Assembly (NCBI GenBank): GCA_002067755.1
Contig: MVQH01000086.1
Coordinates: 22,836 to 86,835, forward strand
Length of the DNA: 64,000 bases
From: Methanosaeta sp. PtaB.Bin018
GTDB lineage: Archaea; Halobacteriota; Methanosarcinia; Methanotrichales; Methanotrichaceae
Reading direction: 5' to 3'
The translations under genes and the position numbers were made by a program. Positions 8,539 through 17,232 of this stretch are shown here, piece by piece (within the stretch, counting starts at the first letter, position 1; the number at the start of each line of letters is the position of its first letter). The notes under the pieces were generated by a model. That model was not told the origin of the DNA. It made no database searches and saw only the letters and a program-made list of their open reading frames with translations.

Positions 8539-9291
8539 ATGCTCAGGGAATTTAACTGCTTGAGGCTTGATGGAGTCGATGTGGAGGAGACAGTCTGCCA
8601 GGTGGCAGAGGAGGTGCCGCTCTCCATCTTCATCAATGGCAGGCACTTTGCCACAGCCATGATCAGCCCTCAATTGAGATCCGAGTTCGTGACTGGCCAC
8701 CTATTTGCTGAGAGGATCGTGGGCAGCCTGGATGAGATAGAGTCCCTGGAGATCGAGGGCAACGTAGCTCGCGCAATCGTGTCCAATCCCATGAGGGCCA
8801 TTGTTCCCAGAAGACCTATCGTCAGCGGTTGTGGCGGCATCGCATCCTTTCTGGACGAATCCAAACTCCCTGAGATAAAATCCGATTTCCAGATTACGAG
8901 AGATGATATCCAGGCTGCGATGAAGGCCATCTCACAATCAGAGCTCCACATAGCCACGGGCGGCGTCCACTCTGTGGGCCTCTTCGATCAAAAAGGAGCT
9001 TTATGCATCATAGATGACATTGGCAGGCACAATGCAATGGACAAAGCTATTGGTTGTGCCCTTACAAGAGATGTGGACTTGAGCCAGACATATGCAGCCT
9101 GCACTGGCAGGATATCCTCAGACATGGCCCTGAAGTGCTCTGTGGCTGGCATCCCCATAATCATCTCGCGCGGGGCCACTACCAGCCTTGCCATATCGAT
9201 TGCCAAGAGATCGGGGCTTACAGTAGTTGGTTTCGTGCGTGGAAAGAGGCACAATGTTTATACCAACCCTGACAGAGTCAAGGCATTCTGA
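8539..9291 (+). CDS. fdhD: Sulfur carrier protein FdhD
   Basis: FdhD passes sulfur from a cysteine desulfurase to the molybdenum or tungsten bis-pterin cofactor of formate-dehydrogenase-type enzymes. The 250-residue sequence carries the family signatures 'TGGVHSVGLFD', 'IDDIGRHNAMDKAIG', 'CTGRISSDMALK', 'GIPIIISRGATTSLA' and 'GFVRGKRHNVYTNPDR'. The usual CxxC of the flexible loop is altered: 'VSGCGGIAS' keeps C98, but the second position is Ile101. In E. coli the loop cysteines carry the persulfide, so one-cysteine transfer or a modified mechanism is implied. Direct adjacency to a desulfurase matches the known IscS-FdhD partnership. Likely clients are formylmethanofuran dehydrogenase or another Mo/W enzyme, since no formate dehydrogenase gene is in this window. 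Confidence 0.9.
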   Translation: MLREFNCLRLDGVDVEETVCQVAEEVPLSIFINGRHFATAMISPQLRSEFVTGHLFAERIVGSLDEIESLEIEGNVARAIVSNPMRAIVPRRPIVSGCGGIASFLDESKLPEIKSDFQITRDDIQAAMKAISQSELHIATGGVHSVGLFDQKGALCIIDDIGRHNAMDKAIGCALTRDVDLSQTYAACTGRISSDMALKCSVAGIPIIISRGATTSLAISIAKRSGLTVVGFVRGKRHNVYTNPDRVKAF

Positions 9292-9312
9292 TATGCTGAC
9301 CTCAGGAGCTGT

Positions 9313-10215
9313 ATGATCTGTTCTAAGTGCGATGAGAAGGCCATAATCTCCCAGCGCAATTTGGGTCTGCGTCTCTGCCGTGATCATTTTATTGAGGACT
9401 TCGAGCAACGTGTGGCAGAGACGATCGAAAAGGATGCGATGGTGAGCGACGGAGAGCGCATAGCAGTTGCTGTGAGCGGTGGCAAGGACAGCACAGCCCT
9501 TCTTCTCAGCCTGCACAAAATTCTGTCAGGAGCAAATGTCGAGCTGGTGGCCATCACAGTGGATGAGGGCATTGCAGGGTACAGGGACGACACGATAAAG
9601 GCAGCCAAGGAGATCGTCGGGCAACTGAAGATCGAGCATGAGATCGTCTCATTTCGTGAGGAGTATGGTTACGATCTCGATGAGATGGTGCGGGGGAAGG
9701 ATGCTGCGCCCTGTACCTTTTGCGGCGTATTTCGCAAGAGCGCCTTGAACCGCGCAGCCAAACGTCTGCGGGCCACGAAGGTAGCCACAGGACACAACCT
9801 GGATGACGAGGTCCAGTCGATTATGATGAACTACTTGAAGGGTGACATCGAGCGTCTCATGCGCAATCGTCCCAAGCGTGTGCATCCGGGCCTGATCCCA
9901 AGGATCAAGCCACTGCGAGCGATTCCTGAAAAAGAGACTGCCATTTACTGCATGATAAATGGCGTCTATGCGGAGTCGAGAGAGTGCCCATATGCGCAAT
10001 TGTCGCTGCGCTCCGATGTCAGGGACATGATCAACGGCCTGGAGAGCATATCTCCCGGAACGAAGCAATCGATGCTGCAGGGCTTTGAGAAGATAGCTGA
10101 GATGGCTAAAGGAAAGGGGGGTCAGATCGAACTTGGATCTTGCAGGGATTGCAAAGAGCCGTGCGTCAAAGACCTTTGCAAGGCATGCGAGCTGCTGAGA
10201 CGCCTGAAATGCTAA
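9313..10215 (+). CDS. ncsA: tRNA 2-thiolation protein NcsA/TtuA family (TIGR00269 type)
   Basis: An adenylating sulfur transferase expected to make 2-thiouridine at tRNA wobble U34 (archaeal NcsA/Ncs6). The 300-residue protein has an N-terminal zinc finger (C3, C6, C22, H25), a PP-loop 'VAVSGGKDSTALL' (53-65), 'ATGHNLDDEVQSI', and cysteines C134, C137 ('CTFC') and C225 that match the three ligands of the TtuA catalytic [4Fe-4S] cluster. A second zinc finger closes the protein ('GSCRDCKEPCVKDLCKAC'). The ATG has AGGAG four bases upstream. It follows fdhD by 21 nt in the same direction and completes the sulfur-handling cluster. Its sulfur may come from the operon's desulfurase or a SAMP-type carrier. 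Elp3, which modifies the same tRNA base, is encoded at 35.1 kb. Confidence 0.9.
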   Translation: MICSKCDEKAIISQRNLGLRLCRDHFIEDFEQRVAETIEKDAMVSDGERIAVAVSGGKDSTALLLSLHKILSGANVELVAITVDEGIAGYRDDTIKAAKEIVGQLKIEHEIVSFREEYGYDLDEMVRGKDAAPCTFCGVFRKSALNRAAKRLRATKVATGHNLDDEVQSIMMNYLKGDIERLMRNRPKRVHPGLIPRIKPLRAIPEKETAIYCMINGVYAESRECPYAQLSLRSDVRDMINGLESISPGTKQSMLQGFEKIAEMAKGKGGQIELGSCRDCKEPCVKDLCKACELLRRLKC

Positions 10216-10233
10216 AAAAGGATGGAAGAGGCC

Positions 10234-12405
10234 TTAGGAGGCCTTGGCCTTGGTGAACCTCTTGTAGATATCCGCCTCAGCTGCAGTTGGCTGCACCTTC
10301 TTCATGGCCTCATCGAAGTGCTTTTTCTCGACCTTATACTCACAGACCTGTGCATCTTCCTTGGCCTTCCCACTCAGGACGCACTCTCTGATGGCCAGCA
10401 TTACAGCCTCGTTGACGATCGCCGAGAGGTCAGCTCCTGAGTACTTGTCCGTCTTCTTGGCCAACTCCTCCAAATTGATGTCATCGGCCAGAGGCTTCTT
10501 GGCAGTATGGATCTTCAGGATCTCCAGACGGGCTTTCTCATCGGGCAGTCCTATCTCGATGAGACGGTCGAACCTTCCGGGACGCAGGAGGGCCGAGTCT
10601 ATTATATCCGGCCTGTTGGTCGCAGCTATCACTATCACGCTGTTCAGGGACTCAAGGCCGTCCAGCTCCGTCAGGATCTGGGATATCACGCGCTCCGTCA
10701 CATGTGAGTCGCTGGTAGATCCGCCACGAGCGGGCGCAATTGAATCGATCTCATCCAGGAAGACCACAGAGGGTGCTGCCTGGCGGGCCTTGCGGAAGGT
10801 CTCTCTCACTGCTTTCTCCGACTCACCAACCCACTTGCTCAGGAACTCCGGCCCTTTGATGCTGATGAAATTGGCCTGGCTTTCAGTTGCCACCGCCTTG
10901 GCGAGCATGGTCTTGCCAGTGCCCGGTGGCCCGTAGAGCAGGATGCCTTTGGGGGGCTTTGCATCCATGTGCGCAAAGAGCTTGGAGTATGTCAGGGGCC
11001 ACTCCACAGACTCCACCAGCTCCTGCTTTACGTCGGAGAGACCGCCGATGTCGTCCCACTTCACATTGGGCGATTCGACCATGACCTCACGCATGGCAGA
11101 GGGTTCCATCTCACGCAGTGCATCCAGGAAGTCGTCGTTGTTCACCTCGATCTTGTTTAAGATCTCTGCAGGTATGGACTCCACCTCCAGGTCCAGCTCG
11201 GGAAGCACGCGCCGCAAAGAGCGCATGCCAGCTTCGCGTGCCAGTGCTGCCAGGTCGGCGCCCACGAAGCCGTGCGTCACATCAGCCAGCTTCTCAGCGT
11301 TCACATCTTTAGAGAGAGGCATTCCTCTGGTGTGAATTTGCAGTATCTCCAGCCGGGATTGTCTGTTAGGAACTCCAATCTCAATTTCACGGTCGAACCT
11401 TCCGGGACGGCGCAGTGCAGGATCCAGGGAGTCGGGCCTGTTGGTTGCACCGATGACGACCACTTTTCCGCGCGCCTCCATGCCATCCATTAGGGCGAGC
11501 AGCTGAGCCACCACGCGGCGCTCCACTTCCCCTGTCACCTCTTCTCTCTTGGGAGCAATGGAGTCGATCTCATCGATGAGGATTATGGATGGCGCCTGTT
11601 CCTCAGCGGTCTTGAAGAGCTGACGAAGCTTCTCCTCAGACTCGCCGTAGTACTTGGACATGATCTCAGGGCCACTCAGCGTCTCGAAGTGCGCATTTGT
11701 CTCTGATGCCAGGGCCTTGGCCAGCAGCGTCTTGCCAGTTCCAGGCGGGCCGTAGAGCAAGACGCCCTTTGGAGCCTCCACTCCAAGGCGCTCGAAGAGC
11801 TCTGGATGCTTCATGGGCAGTTCGATCATCTCCCGGACCTTCTTGATCTCTGCCGAAAGGCCGCCGATATCCTCGTAAGTGACCCTTGGGCCTGCCTTCT
11901 CTTCCTTGGCAGGCTTCTCTGAGATCTCAATGCGAGTTCTGTCACCGATTACAGCAGCTTCTTTGGAGGGAGCAACCCTTGTGGCCATGAGCTCGATTTT
12001 TCTTCCCATGACTGAGATCTCAATGATGTCGCCGCGGGTGATGACGCGGCCCTCCATATACCTTTTCAGATACTCCTCGCCTCCGGTGATGCGCAGCGGC
12101 ACCGTTGGAGAGAAGACCACCGATTCAGCGGCAGAGGCCTGAACCACCTTTACAGGAACTTTATCATCGATGCTGGCTCCTGCGTTCCTGCGCGTGTTTC
12201 CATCCAGGCGCACCACGCCCGTGCCTGTGTCATCAGGATAGCCGGGCCAGATCAATGCAGCAGTCTTCTTCTTTCCCATGATGCTGAGGACGTCACCTGC
12301 CTGCCAGCCGTTCTCGCGAAATACGGCCGGATCTACACGGGCGATGCCCCTTCCCACGTCCGTGGGACGAGCTTCAATAACCTTGAGTGTGATCTCTCCT
12401 GTCAT
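10234..12405 (-). CDS. VAT/CDC48-family AAA+ unfoldase
   Basis: A hexameric ATP-driven protein unfoldase working with the proteasome; archaeal counterpart of p97/Cdc48. The 723-residue product begins with the double-psi beta-barrel and four-stranded N-domain (about 1-180), then D1 with 'GPPGTGKT' and '[15 protein letters not shown]', and D2 with a second 'GPPGTGKT' and '[15 protein letters not shown]', with arginine-finger 'RPGRFDR' in both. The C-terminal helices are short. The start is ATG 12405: GGAGGT at 12411-12416 lies five bases upstream. An in-frame upstream start at 12435 would bury the ribosome-binding site. It converges with ncsA, 18 nt apart. An inverted repeat about 80 bp upstream may be an operator. 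Confidence 0.95.
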   Translation of the reverse strand: MTGEITLKVIEARPTDVGRGIARVDPAVFRENGWQAGDVLSIMGKKKTAALIWPGYPDDTGTGVVRLDGNTRRNAGASIDDKVPVKVVQASAAESVVFSPTVPLRITGGEEYLKRYMEGRVITRGDIIEISVMGRKIELMATRVAPSKEAAVIGDRTRIEISEKPAKEEKAGPRVTYEDIGGLSAEIKKVREMIELPMKHPELFERLGVEAPKGVLLYGPPGTGKTLLAKALASETNAHFETLSGPEIMSKYYGESEEKLRQLFKTAEEQAPSIILIDEIDSIAPKREEVTGEVERRVVAQLLALMDGMEARGKVVVIGATNRPDSLDPALRRPGRFDREIEIGVPNRQSRLEILQIHTRGMPLSKDVNAEKLADVTHGFVGADLAALAREAGMRSLRRVLPELDLEVESIPAEILNKIEVNNDDFLDALREMEPSAMREVMVESPNVKWDDIGGLSDVKQELVESVEWPLTYSKLFAHMDAKPPKGILLYGPPGTGKTMLAKAVATESQANFISIKGPEFLSKWVGESEKAVRETFRKARQAAPSVVFLDEIDSIAPARGGSTSDSHVTERVISQILTELDGLESLNSVIVIAATNRPDIIDSALLRPGRFDRLIEIGLPDEKARLEILKIHTAKKPLADDINLEELAKKTDKYSGADLSAIVNEAVMLAIRECVLSGKAKEDAQVCEYKVEKKHFDEAMKKVQPTAAEADIYKRFTKAKAS

Positions 12406-12481
12406 CAAAAACCTCCAATGTATATATTCATGCAAAGCTTAAGTAATTTTTTTTGGCTTGTTCACATGTACGTTACTTGAT

Positions 12482-12504
12482 GTTACTAACCTGTAGTTAG
12501 TGAC
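12482..12504. promoter_or_regulatory. Inverted repeat upstream of the VAT gene
   Basis: GTTACTAAC (12482-12490) and GTTAGTGAC (12496-12504) form a near-perfect inverted repeat (one mismatch) around a 5-nt spacer, about 80-100 bp upstream of the VAT start. Size and spacing fit a dimeric repressor or activator site such as a stress regulator's. Function is inferred. Confidence 0.35.
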
Positions 12505-12562
12505 AATACTACTATTAAAAGGTTGCGGAAGGCGAGTGTGTAAAAAGGCTATTCGCCATGTC

Positions 12563-12660
12563 TCATATCTCTTTTGCGAAGGCTGCATCCTCCTTTGCAT
12601 CTCGTCCAAGATCTAGAAGTGCCTGGCCTTTGTCAAGTATCCCGATTCCAGGAATACCTT
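12563..12660 (-). pseudogene. Remnant of the C-terminal end of a TPR protein
   Basis: About 30 codons ending at the stop 12563 read 'KGQALLDLGRDAKEDAAFAK', which closely matches the final TPR motif of the intact TPR protein at 25.5-26.9 kb ('ANTYLAMGRTSDADYAFAKA'). There is no start or upstream repeat, and the sequence abuts, in another frame, a transposase remnant. I read this as the decayed tail of a TPR gene truncated by insertion or deletion. Confidence 0.5.
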
Positions 12661-12679
12661 CATGGTTCGGATATCGAGT

Positions 12680-12962
12680 CTGACAACTCCAAGTGGATGC
12701 TTGTAAGGCTTTTCTCGAATCGGAGTCTTTCGAGCATATCACCATCCCTTGCAGTCTGGATTAGGGCAGAGGGTAGTGTAGGATGCTTGTCTCTGAGATA
12801 GCTACATTTAGCCCTATTGAGTCTGGTCTTGTTATAGTCATGCGCCGCAAAACCAAAGTCCATGACATCTTGGCAGGCAGCACTCCAAATCTTTGCTGTC
12901 TGGATGAGTTCATTAGACTTATCGGGCTTTATCTTCAGAGTGCAGCACATGCTAGCAAGCAT
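12680..12962 (-). pseudogene. Truncated TnpB (IS605/IS1341 OrfB-type) N-terminus
   Basis: Only the N-terminal ~90 residues of an OrfB/TnpB-like protein remain: 'LKIKPDKSNELIQTAKIWS', 'AACQDVMDFGFAAHDYNKTR', 'YLRDKHPTLPSALIQTARD' and 'MLERLRFEKS' match the conserved start of archaeal TnpB proteins. The RuvC DDE residues and zinc finger are missing, and the frame runs into a stop next to TPR debris. The loss of the expected 'VAS' in the 'ARDVAS' motif suggests further decay. It is non-functional as a nuclease. A GC-rich hairpin at 13.04 kb may be one element end. Confidence 0.6.
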
Positions 12963-13041
12963 GCAATGCTTTTTATTAGATTTATGGTTTTTTTTTAGAT
13001 TTTATAGTTTTTTGCATCAGGGCAAAGGGCTTCGCTCTCAT

Positions 13042-13061
13042 CCCCACCGTGAACGGTGGGG
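13042..13061. repeat. Perfect 8-bp hairpin, probable IS605-type element end
   Basis: CCCCACCG (13042-13049), loop TGAA, CGGTGGGG (13054-13061). Subterminal hairpins of this sort mark IS200/IS605 elements and form the 3' scaffold of TnpB-associated RNA. It lies about 80 bp from the 5' end of the TnpB remnant. On the plus strand its flank ('ggcttcgctctcat') reads like a right-end scaffold, so element orientation is uncertain. Confidence 0.45.
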
Positions 13062-13162
13062 TCTTCCCGCTCCGCTCTTCACAATCCCGTGAGATAAAAC
13101 CCAACACTGCCATATAGTTTCAGCATGGTAATTAAAATATATGATCTCACCAACAGCAACTT

Positions 13163-13621
13163 ATGAACGATCCGAGATGCATCACTATGCTAGTTGTATC
13201 CATCCTCGTGCAGACGGGGCTCACTTCCTCAGCTCCGATGCCGCTGCTAATGATAGTAAACAATGATTCGATGGAGTGTGCGAGGTTTTTGCCAGGGGAC
13301 GAGTGCATGGACTGCTCGCCTCCCGAGGGCTGGGATATATTTGGCCCCTATGATTCTTGCCCTGAAAACTACAAAGTCGTCAATGTAACTGGGATATGCA
13401 GAGGCTTTGAGAACGAGCGGTGCTGCACAGAGAAGCATACTGGTGCCTCTGGAGACTGTCGGAACTTAGTTATGAACAACAAAACCAAGAAATGCGCCTT
13501 TGTAGCAAATGCCTCAAATTGCTCCTTGCCGTTTGGCTGGTTAGCGATGCCTGAAAACGCATCACAATCCATGTGGGTATGTCCAATCGATTATGACTGG
13601 ACGCTGCTCAACTGCACTTGA
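13163..13621 (+). CDS. Secreted cysteine-rich protein of unknown function
   Basis: 152 residues with a signal-peptide-like N-terminus ('ITMLVVSILVQTGLTSSAP'). The mature part contains 13 cysteines, many in 'DECMDCSPPEGW', 'ERCCTEKHTG', 'DCRNL' and the terminal 'WTLLNCT', plus Asn-glycosylation sequons. Two 'PxxW'-type turns ('PPEGWDIFGP', 'LPFGWLAMPE') suggest an internal duplication. I know no matching family. The cysteine content predicts a disulfide-stabilised small extracellular domain. It is isolated between the pseudogene region and the universal stress gene, read from its own promoter; an AT-rich element near 13132-13141 fits a TATA box. Confidence 0.6.
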   Translation: MNDPRCITMLVVSILVQTGLTSSAPMPLLMIVNNDSMECARFLPGDECMDCSPPEGWDIFGPYDSCPENYKVVNVTGICRGFENERCCTEKHTGASGDCRNLVMNNKTKKCAFVANASNCSLPFGWLAMPENASQSMWVCPIDYDWTLLNCT

Positions 13622-13674
13622 GCGCTGAAGTTACAGCGCCTCTTCGGGGGTGAATTGGCCCTGACATGAGAAAT

Positions 13675-14154
13675 TCATGCCGATGAAGGATCTTTGTGGA
13701 CTACCAAGACAGGCACTGGTGAGTTGCGAACCACCTTTTCCGCAACGCTCCCCATGAGGAACTTCTCCAGCCCGGTCTTGCCTATGCTGCCGATAACGAT
13801 GATATCCATGGACTGCTCTCTTGCAAGCCGCAGGATTTCAGATGCGGGGTCTCCTTCCAGGACTTTGCTCTCACTTAAGACGCCCGCTGCTGTAGCCAGT
13901 TCCTCGATCCTGGCTGCAGCCTTCTCTCCAGCCTCCATGGCCATATCCCTCAAGCTGTTGAAAACCGCCGGATCGATTGCATAATAACCGACGTCGCCAA
14001 AGGGAATGCTTCCCGGTGGTAGGTATCCGCCTACGTCTGCAACATAGCAGATTGTGACCGACCCATTGGACAGTTGAGCAAGATCAACGCCAAATTTTGC
14101 CGCATGCTCGCTATGCTTTGATCCGTCTGTTGCTATGAGGATCTTCTTAAACAT
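13675..14154 (-). CDS. Universal stress protein (UspA family)
   Basis: A 159-residue cytoplasmic nucleotide-binding stress protein. It begins 'MFKKILIATDGSKHSEHAAK', the standard Usp first strand with the Asp that contacts adenine. It carries the ATP-binding pattern G-x2-G-x9-G-S in 'GSIGKTGLEKFLMGSVAEKV', so it is the ATP-binding class. The last strand 'SPVPVLVVHK' is typical. It is the last gene of the leftward nadX-marC-mptN-purA run, 117 nt after purA, possibly with its own promoter. Precise role unknown. Confidence 0.9.
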   Translation of the reverse strand: MFKKILIATDGSKHSEHAAKFGVDLAQLSNGSVTICYVADVGGYLPPGSIPFGDVGYYAIDPAVFNSLRDMAMEAGEKAAARIEELATAAGVLSESKVLEGDPASEILRLAREQSMDIIVIGSIGKTGLEKFLMGSVAEKVVRNSPVPVLVVHKDPSSA

Positions 14155-14271
14155 AAGTCAATCAAAAAAGAAGGTGCTTTAGAGATTATAGATATTTTGG
14201 TTGTTTGTGGAGATATCAGAGCACTGGGGCCTATGAGGCACGAAGCCCTGCCGTTCGGGACGGGGAGGAGG

Positions 14272-15549
14272 TCACTTTTCTGGTGCCTCTCTGAAGATCG
14301 TCTGCTCTCTTCCTGCTCCAACAGATACAGCAGATATGTCCACGCCCAGCAGATCCTCCAGCCGCTCAACGTAATCCCGAGCAGTTTCTGGCAGGTCATC
14401 GTAGCTTTCGACTGCAGAGATATCCCCTGTCCAGCCAGGCATATTCTCATAGATGGGCTTGCACCTGGCGAGCTGGATGGTGCTCTCTGGTGGATAGCCG
14501 ATGGTCTCGCCATCGAGCTCATAGCCAACGCAGATCTTTATTGGATCGATGCCCGTCAGCACGTCCAGCTTGGTCAAAGCCAACTCAGTGTAGCCGTTCA
14601 GGTAGACGGATTTGAGTCCAAGAACGGCGTCAAACCAGCCGCATCTGCGTGCCCGTCCAGTTGTTGTGCCGTACTCGCCGCCCCTCTCCCGCATCTTTGT
14701 GCCCAGCTCGTCTTTCAGCTCAGTGGGCATTGGTCCCTCGCCCACGCGGGTGATGTATGCTTTGATCACGCCAACGACGTTATCCACCATCACAGGGCCC
14801 ACGCCAAGGTTTGCGCAGGCGCTTCCGGCAGTTGTGAAGCTGGAAGTGACGAACTTTTGAGTTCCGTGAATGACGTCGAGGAAAGCTCCCTGGGCGCCTT
14901 CGGCAAGGACGTTATGCTCCTCCATCAATGCGATGTTGATCTCCCGCGAGACATCCGTCACCCTGTCCTTCAGACGCTTTCCAATCTCCAGGTACTCATC
15001 AATGAACGGCGCGTACCTGACAACAGTTGGATCGCCGCCCATATCAGCTATGGCCTTCTCCTTTGCCGGGCCGATCTCATTCAGCTTGGCCTCAAGCATA
15101 GCAGGATCTGTGAGATCGCCCATCTGTACTTCTTCGCGAGCGATCTTATCCACGTAGGCAAATCCGATTCCACGGTTGGTGGTACCTATCTTCTCCTTCC
15201 TGGCCTTCTCGCGCAGGCCATCCAGCTCGATATGATAGGGCATGATGATCGTCGTCTTGGCGTCGATGCCCAAATCCAGCTTGATGCCCTCGGATTCAAG
15301 AGCCTGAATCTCATTCCATAGAACGCGAGGGTTGAGCACCACACCAGGTCCGATGAGCAGCCTGCGTCCGTAGAGGGCACCACTGGGAACCAGGTGAAGC
15401 TTGTAGGTTCTGCCGCCTACAACTACTGTATGTCCAGCGTTGTCGCCGCCCTGGAAGCGGACAACTATGTCGTAGTTTTCAGCCAGCAGATCGATTATCT
15501 TGCCCTTGCCTTCGTCCCCGAACTGAGCACCAGTGAGAATCGTAAACAT
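14272..15549 (-). CDS. purA: Adenylosuccinate synthetase
   Basis: Catalyses IMP + aspartate + GTP to adenylosuccinate, the first committed step from IMP to AMP. The 425-residue enzyme shows the GTP P-loop 'GAQFGDEGKGKIIDLLA', the 'FQGGDNAGHTVVV' motif, 'SIGP'-type 'IGTTNRGIGFAYVDK' with conserved Lys/Thr, 'EGAQGAFLDVIHGT', 'RRCGWFDAV' and 'LTKLDVL'. Full length, all catalytic motifs present. I chose ATG 15549 because the protein then begins 'MFTILTGAQFGDEGKGK' as in relatives; a GTG seven codons upstream is possible and neither has a clear ribosome-binding site. Located 42 nt downstream of mptN in the same orientation. Confidence 0.95.
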   Translation of the reverse strand: MFTILTGAQFGDEGKGKIIDLLAENYDIVVRFQGGDNAGHTVVVGGRTYKLHLVPSGALYGRRLLIGPGVVLNPRVLWNEIQALESEGIKLDLGIDAKTTIIMPYHIELDGLREKARKEKIGTTNRGIGFAYVDKIAREEVQMGDLTDPAMLEAKLNEIGPAKEKAIADMGGDPTVVRYAPFIDEYLEIGKRLKDRVTDVSREINIALMEEHNVLAEGAQGAFLDVIHGTQKFVTSSFTTAGSACANLGVGPVMVDNVVGVIKAYITRVGEGPMPTELKDELGTKMRERGGEYGTTTGRARRCGWFDAVLGLKSVYLNGYTELALTKLDVLTGIDPIKICVGYELDGETIGYPPESTIQLARCKPIYENMPGWTGDISAVESYDDLPETARDYVERLEDLLGVDISAVSVGAGREQTIFREAPEK

Positions 15550-15591
15550 GATATCGGGGTTATCGGCCACGTAGATAACAATTTTGATGCC

Positions 15592-16470
15592 TTATTTGCA
15601 GTCAACAGGCCTCAAAAAGATCTCTGCGATCGCATCTGTGACATTTATGCCCAATGCCTCGAAGATGCCTTTTCCTGAGGGCGTGCCATTGACCTCGATG
15701 ACCAACAGACCTTCGTCTGTCTCAAGCAGGTCCACACCACTGTAAACAGTTCCAACTGCCCGGCTGCTTCTGACAGCCAGGTCTTCCAGCTCGGCTGATC
15801 GCGGGCAGGGCTTTGCATGCCCTCCGCGAGCCAGATTGCTGACCCACTGGCCAGGCGGAGCAACCCGGTAAATGGCGCCAAGGAGCCTGCCCTCCACCAC
15901 GAAGGCCCTGATGTCGCGCGGAGACTGTGAGGCAATGAACTCCTGAAGGTAAACCAAACCCTGTTTTTCAACCATGCCCTTGAGCCTCTCCTCATCTCCG
16001 TCTTTCAACAGAGCGATGCCTTTTCCTTTGTACCCGAAGAGCGGCTTGGAGACGGCCTTTCCATACTCATGGAGCATCCTGACCGCCTCTTTGGGGCTGG
16101 TGATGACAGCAGTCCTCGGAGTCGGCACTCCAGCCTGCCTCAAAGCAAGAGATGTGGCGAACTTGTTGGCGGCCCTTGCAATGGCATCTGGGGGGTTGAT
16201 CACAGGAATGCCGAGGCGCTCCAGGGCCTGCAGCGTCTCGAACCGGAAGGCCACATCATGCGCTCCCCTCCGGCCAAGGTCTCGCACCACGAGGCCATCA
16301 AGCTGCAAAAGATCTATGCCGTTGCCGAAGAATGAGATATCCTCGTTTATGATCGCGACAAGCTCTGAGAAGTTCAAAAACACAGCATCTGCGCCCTTTC
16401 CTCTGAAAGAGGCGCAAAGGGCCCTGGCAGTCCAATCAAGTGGATCGGAGATCACAATGCCGACGCGCAT
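15592..16470 (-). CDS. mptN: Tetrahydromethanopterin:alpha-L-glutamate ligase (RimK-like ATP-grasp)
   Basis: Probably adds the terminal glutamate that turns tetrahydromethanopterin into tetrahydrosarcinapterin, the C1 carrier of Methanosarcinia. The 292-residue protein has an N-terminal domain with 'VVRDLGRRGAHDVAFRFE' and 'PVINPPDAIARAANKFATS', close to the MptN pattern, then the ATP-grasp domain: 'VSKPLFGYKGKGIALL' (ATP-binding Lys), 'YLQEFIASQSPRDIRAFVVE', and metal ligands in 'LLETDEGLLVIEVNGTPSGK'. Start ATG 16470 fits the first strand 'MRVGIVISDP'; a TTG 15 codons upstream is weaker. Other RimK-like ligases (LysX, CofF) are alternatives; the FRF/INPP region favours MptN. Confidence 0.75.
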   Translation of the reverse strand: MRVGIVISDPLDWTARALCASFRGKGADAVFLNFSELVAIINEDISFFGNGIDLLQLDGLVVRDLGRRGAHDVAFRFETLQALERLGIPVINPPDAIARAANKFATSLALRQAGVPTPRTAVITSPKEAVRMLHEYGKAVSKPLFGYKGKGIALLKDGDEERLKGMVEKQGLVYLQEFIASQSPRDIRAFVVEGRLLGAIYRVAPPGQWVSNLARGGHAKPCPRSAELEDLAVRSSRAVGTVYSGVDLLETDEGLLVIEVNGTPSGKGIFEALGINVTDAIAEIFLRPVDCK

Positions 16471-16550
16471 GAACTGCAGATAGTCTGCATTTGGTATATC
16501 CAAATTGCCTTGCAAGAGCTGCGTTCACACGCCGCTTCGCCCACAGTTTA

Positions 16551-17195
16551 TCATCCTGCCATCGTTCTGTACAAATTCCACGCACCGATGGCCACGAAAT
16601 TCACAGCAACAGCACCAAGGATGAGCCCCATGATTCTGGTCAATACCATGATGCCCGTGACCCCCAGGGCATGATCGATGTATTCGGAGAACCTGAGGAC
16701 GAAGAAGGTGATCAGGAATGTCAGCACTATGGCCAGAAGGACCAGAGCCTTCTCTGCAATTGTGCTTGCAGCGCCCATCAGTACAACTACGGTGGTGATT
16801 GCGCCAGGACCTGTGAGCAGCGGTATTGCCAAGGGAAAGACTGAAACATCCTCACGCTGGTTGGCATCTCTCAGCTCAGCTTCAGTAACCTTCTTCTGCT
16901 GGCGTACGCCTCGAAGCATGTCGATTGCCACCAGGAAGAGCAAAATGCCACCTGCTACGCGTAGGCTGTCCACAGTAATGCCGAATATGCGGAGCACAAA
17001 TTCTCCTGCTATTGAAAACAGGATGGCTAAAGAGAAGGCCACAAGGGTTGTGCGTCTGTAGACATGGCTCTTCTCCAGGGCATCCATGTCTGCAGTGAGT
17101 GTGACGAAGATCATTGTGGCCTCGATGGGATTGACTATCACGAAGACTGTTGTGAAGGCATACACAAAGTAGAGGAGATATTCGTTTATCCCCAT
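16551..17195 (-). CDS. MarC-family integral membrane protein
   Basis: 214 residues with six predicted membrane helices in the MarC/UPF0056 arrangement: 'YFVYAFTTVFVIVNPIEA' (NP motif in helix 1), a second half starting 'FPLAIPLLTGPGAITTVVVL' (PLxxGPGAIT motif), and a C-terminal 'ITGIMVLTRIMGLILGAVAV'-like helix pair. The family is widespread, implicated loosely in small-molecule export, with no firm activity. The start is ATG 17195 before helix 1; a TTG at 17243 would overlap nadX. It follows nadX by 37 nt. Confidence 0.88.
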   Translation of the reverse strand: MGINEYLLYFVYAFTTVFVIVNPIEATMIFVTLTADMDALEKSHVYRRTTLVAFSLAILFSIAGEFVLRIFGITVDSLRVAGGILLFLVAIDMLRGVRQQKKVTEAELRDANQREDVSVFPLAIPLLTGPGAITTVVVLMGAASTIAEKALVLLAIVLTFLITFFVLRFSEYIDHALGVTGIMVLTRIMGLILGAVAVNFVAIGAWNLYRTMAG

Positions 17196-17232
17196 TTCAG
17201 CCCCATTTATCGTAACGCAATTCTTGTATAAA

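Noticed and set aside
10304..11335. Several plus-strand frames of 60-210 codons
   Set aside because: Antisense to the VAT ATPase; low-complexity products caused by its codon bias.
14197..15321. Long open frame (374 codons) on the plus strand
   Set aside because: It lies antisense to purA, whose complete motif set shows which strand is coding; the antisense product has no recognisable fold.
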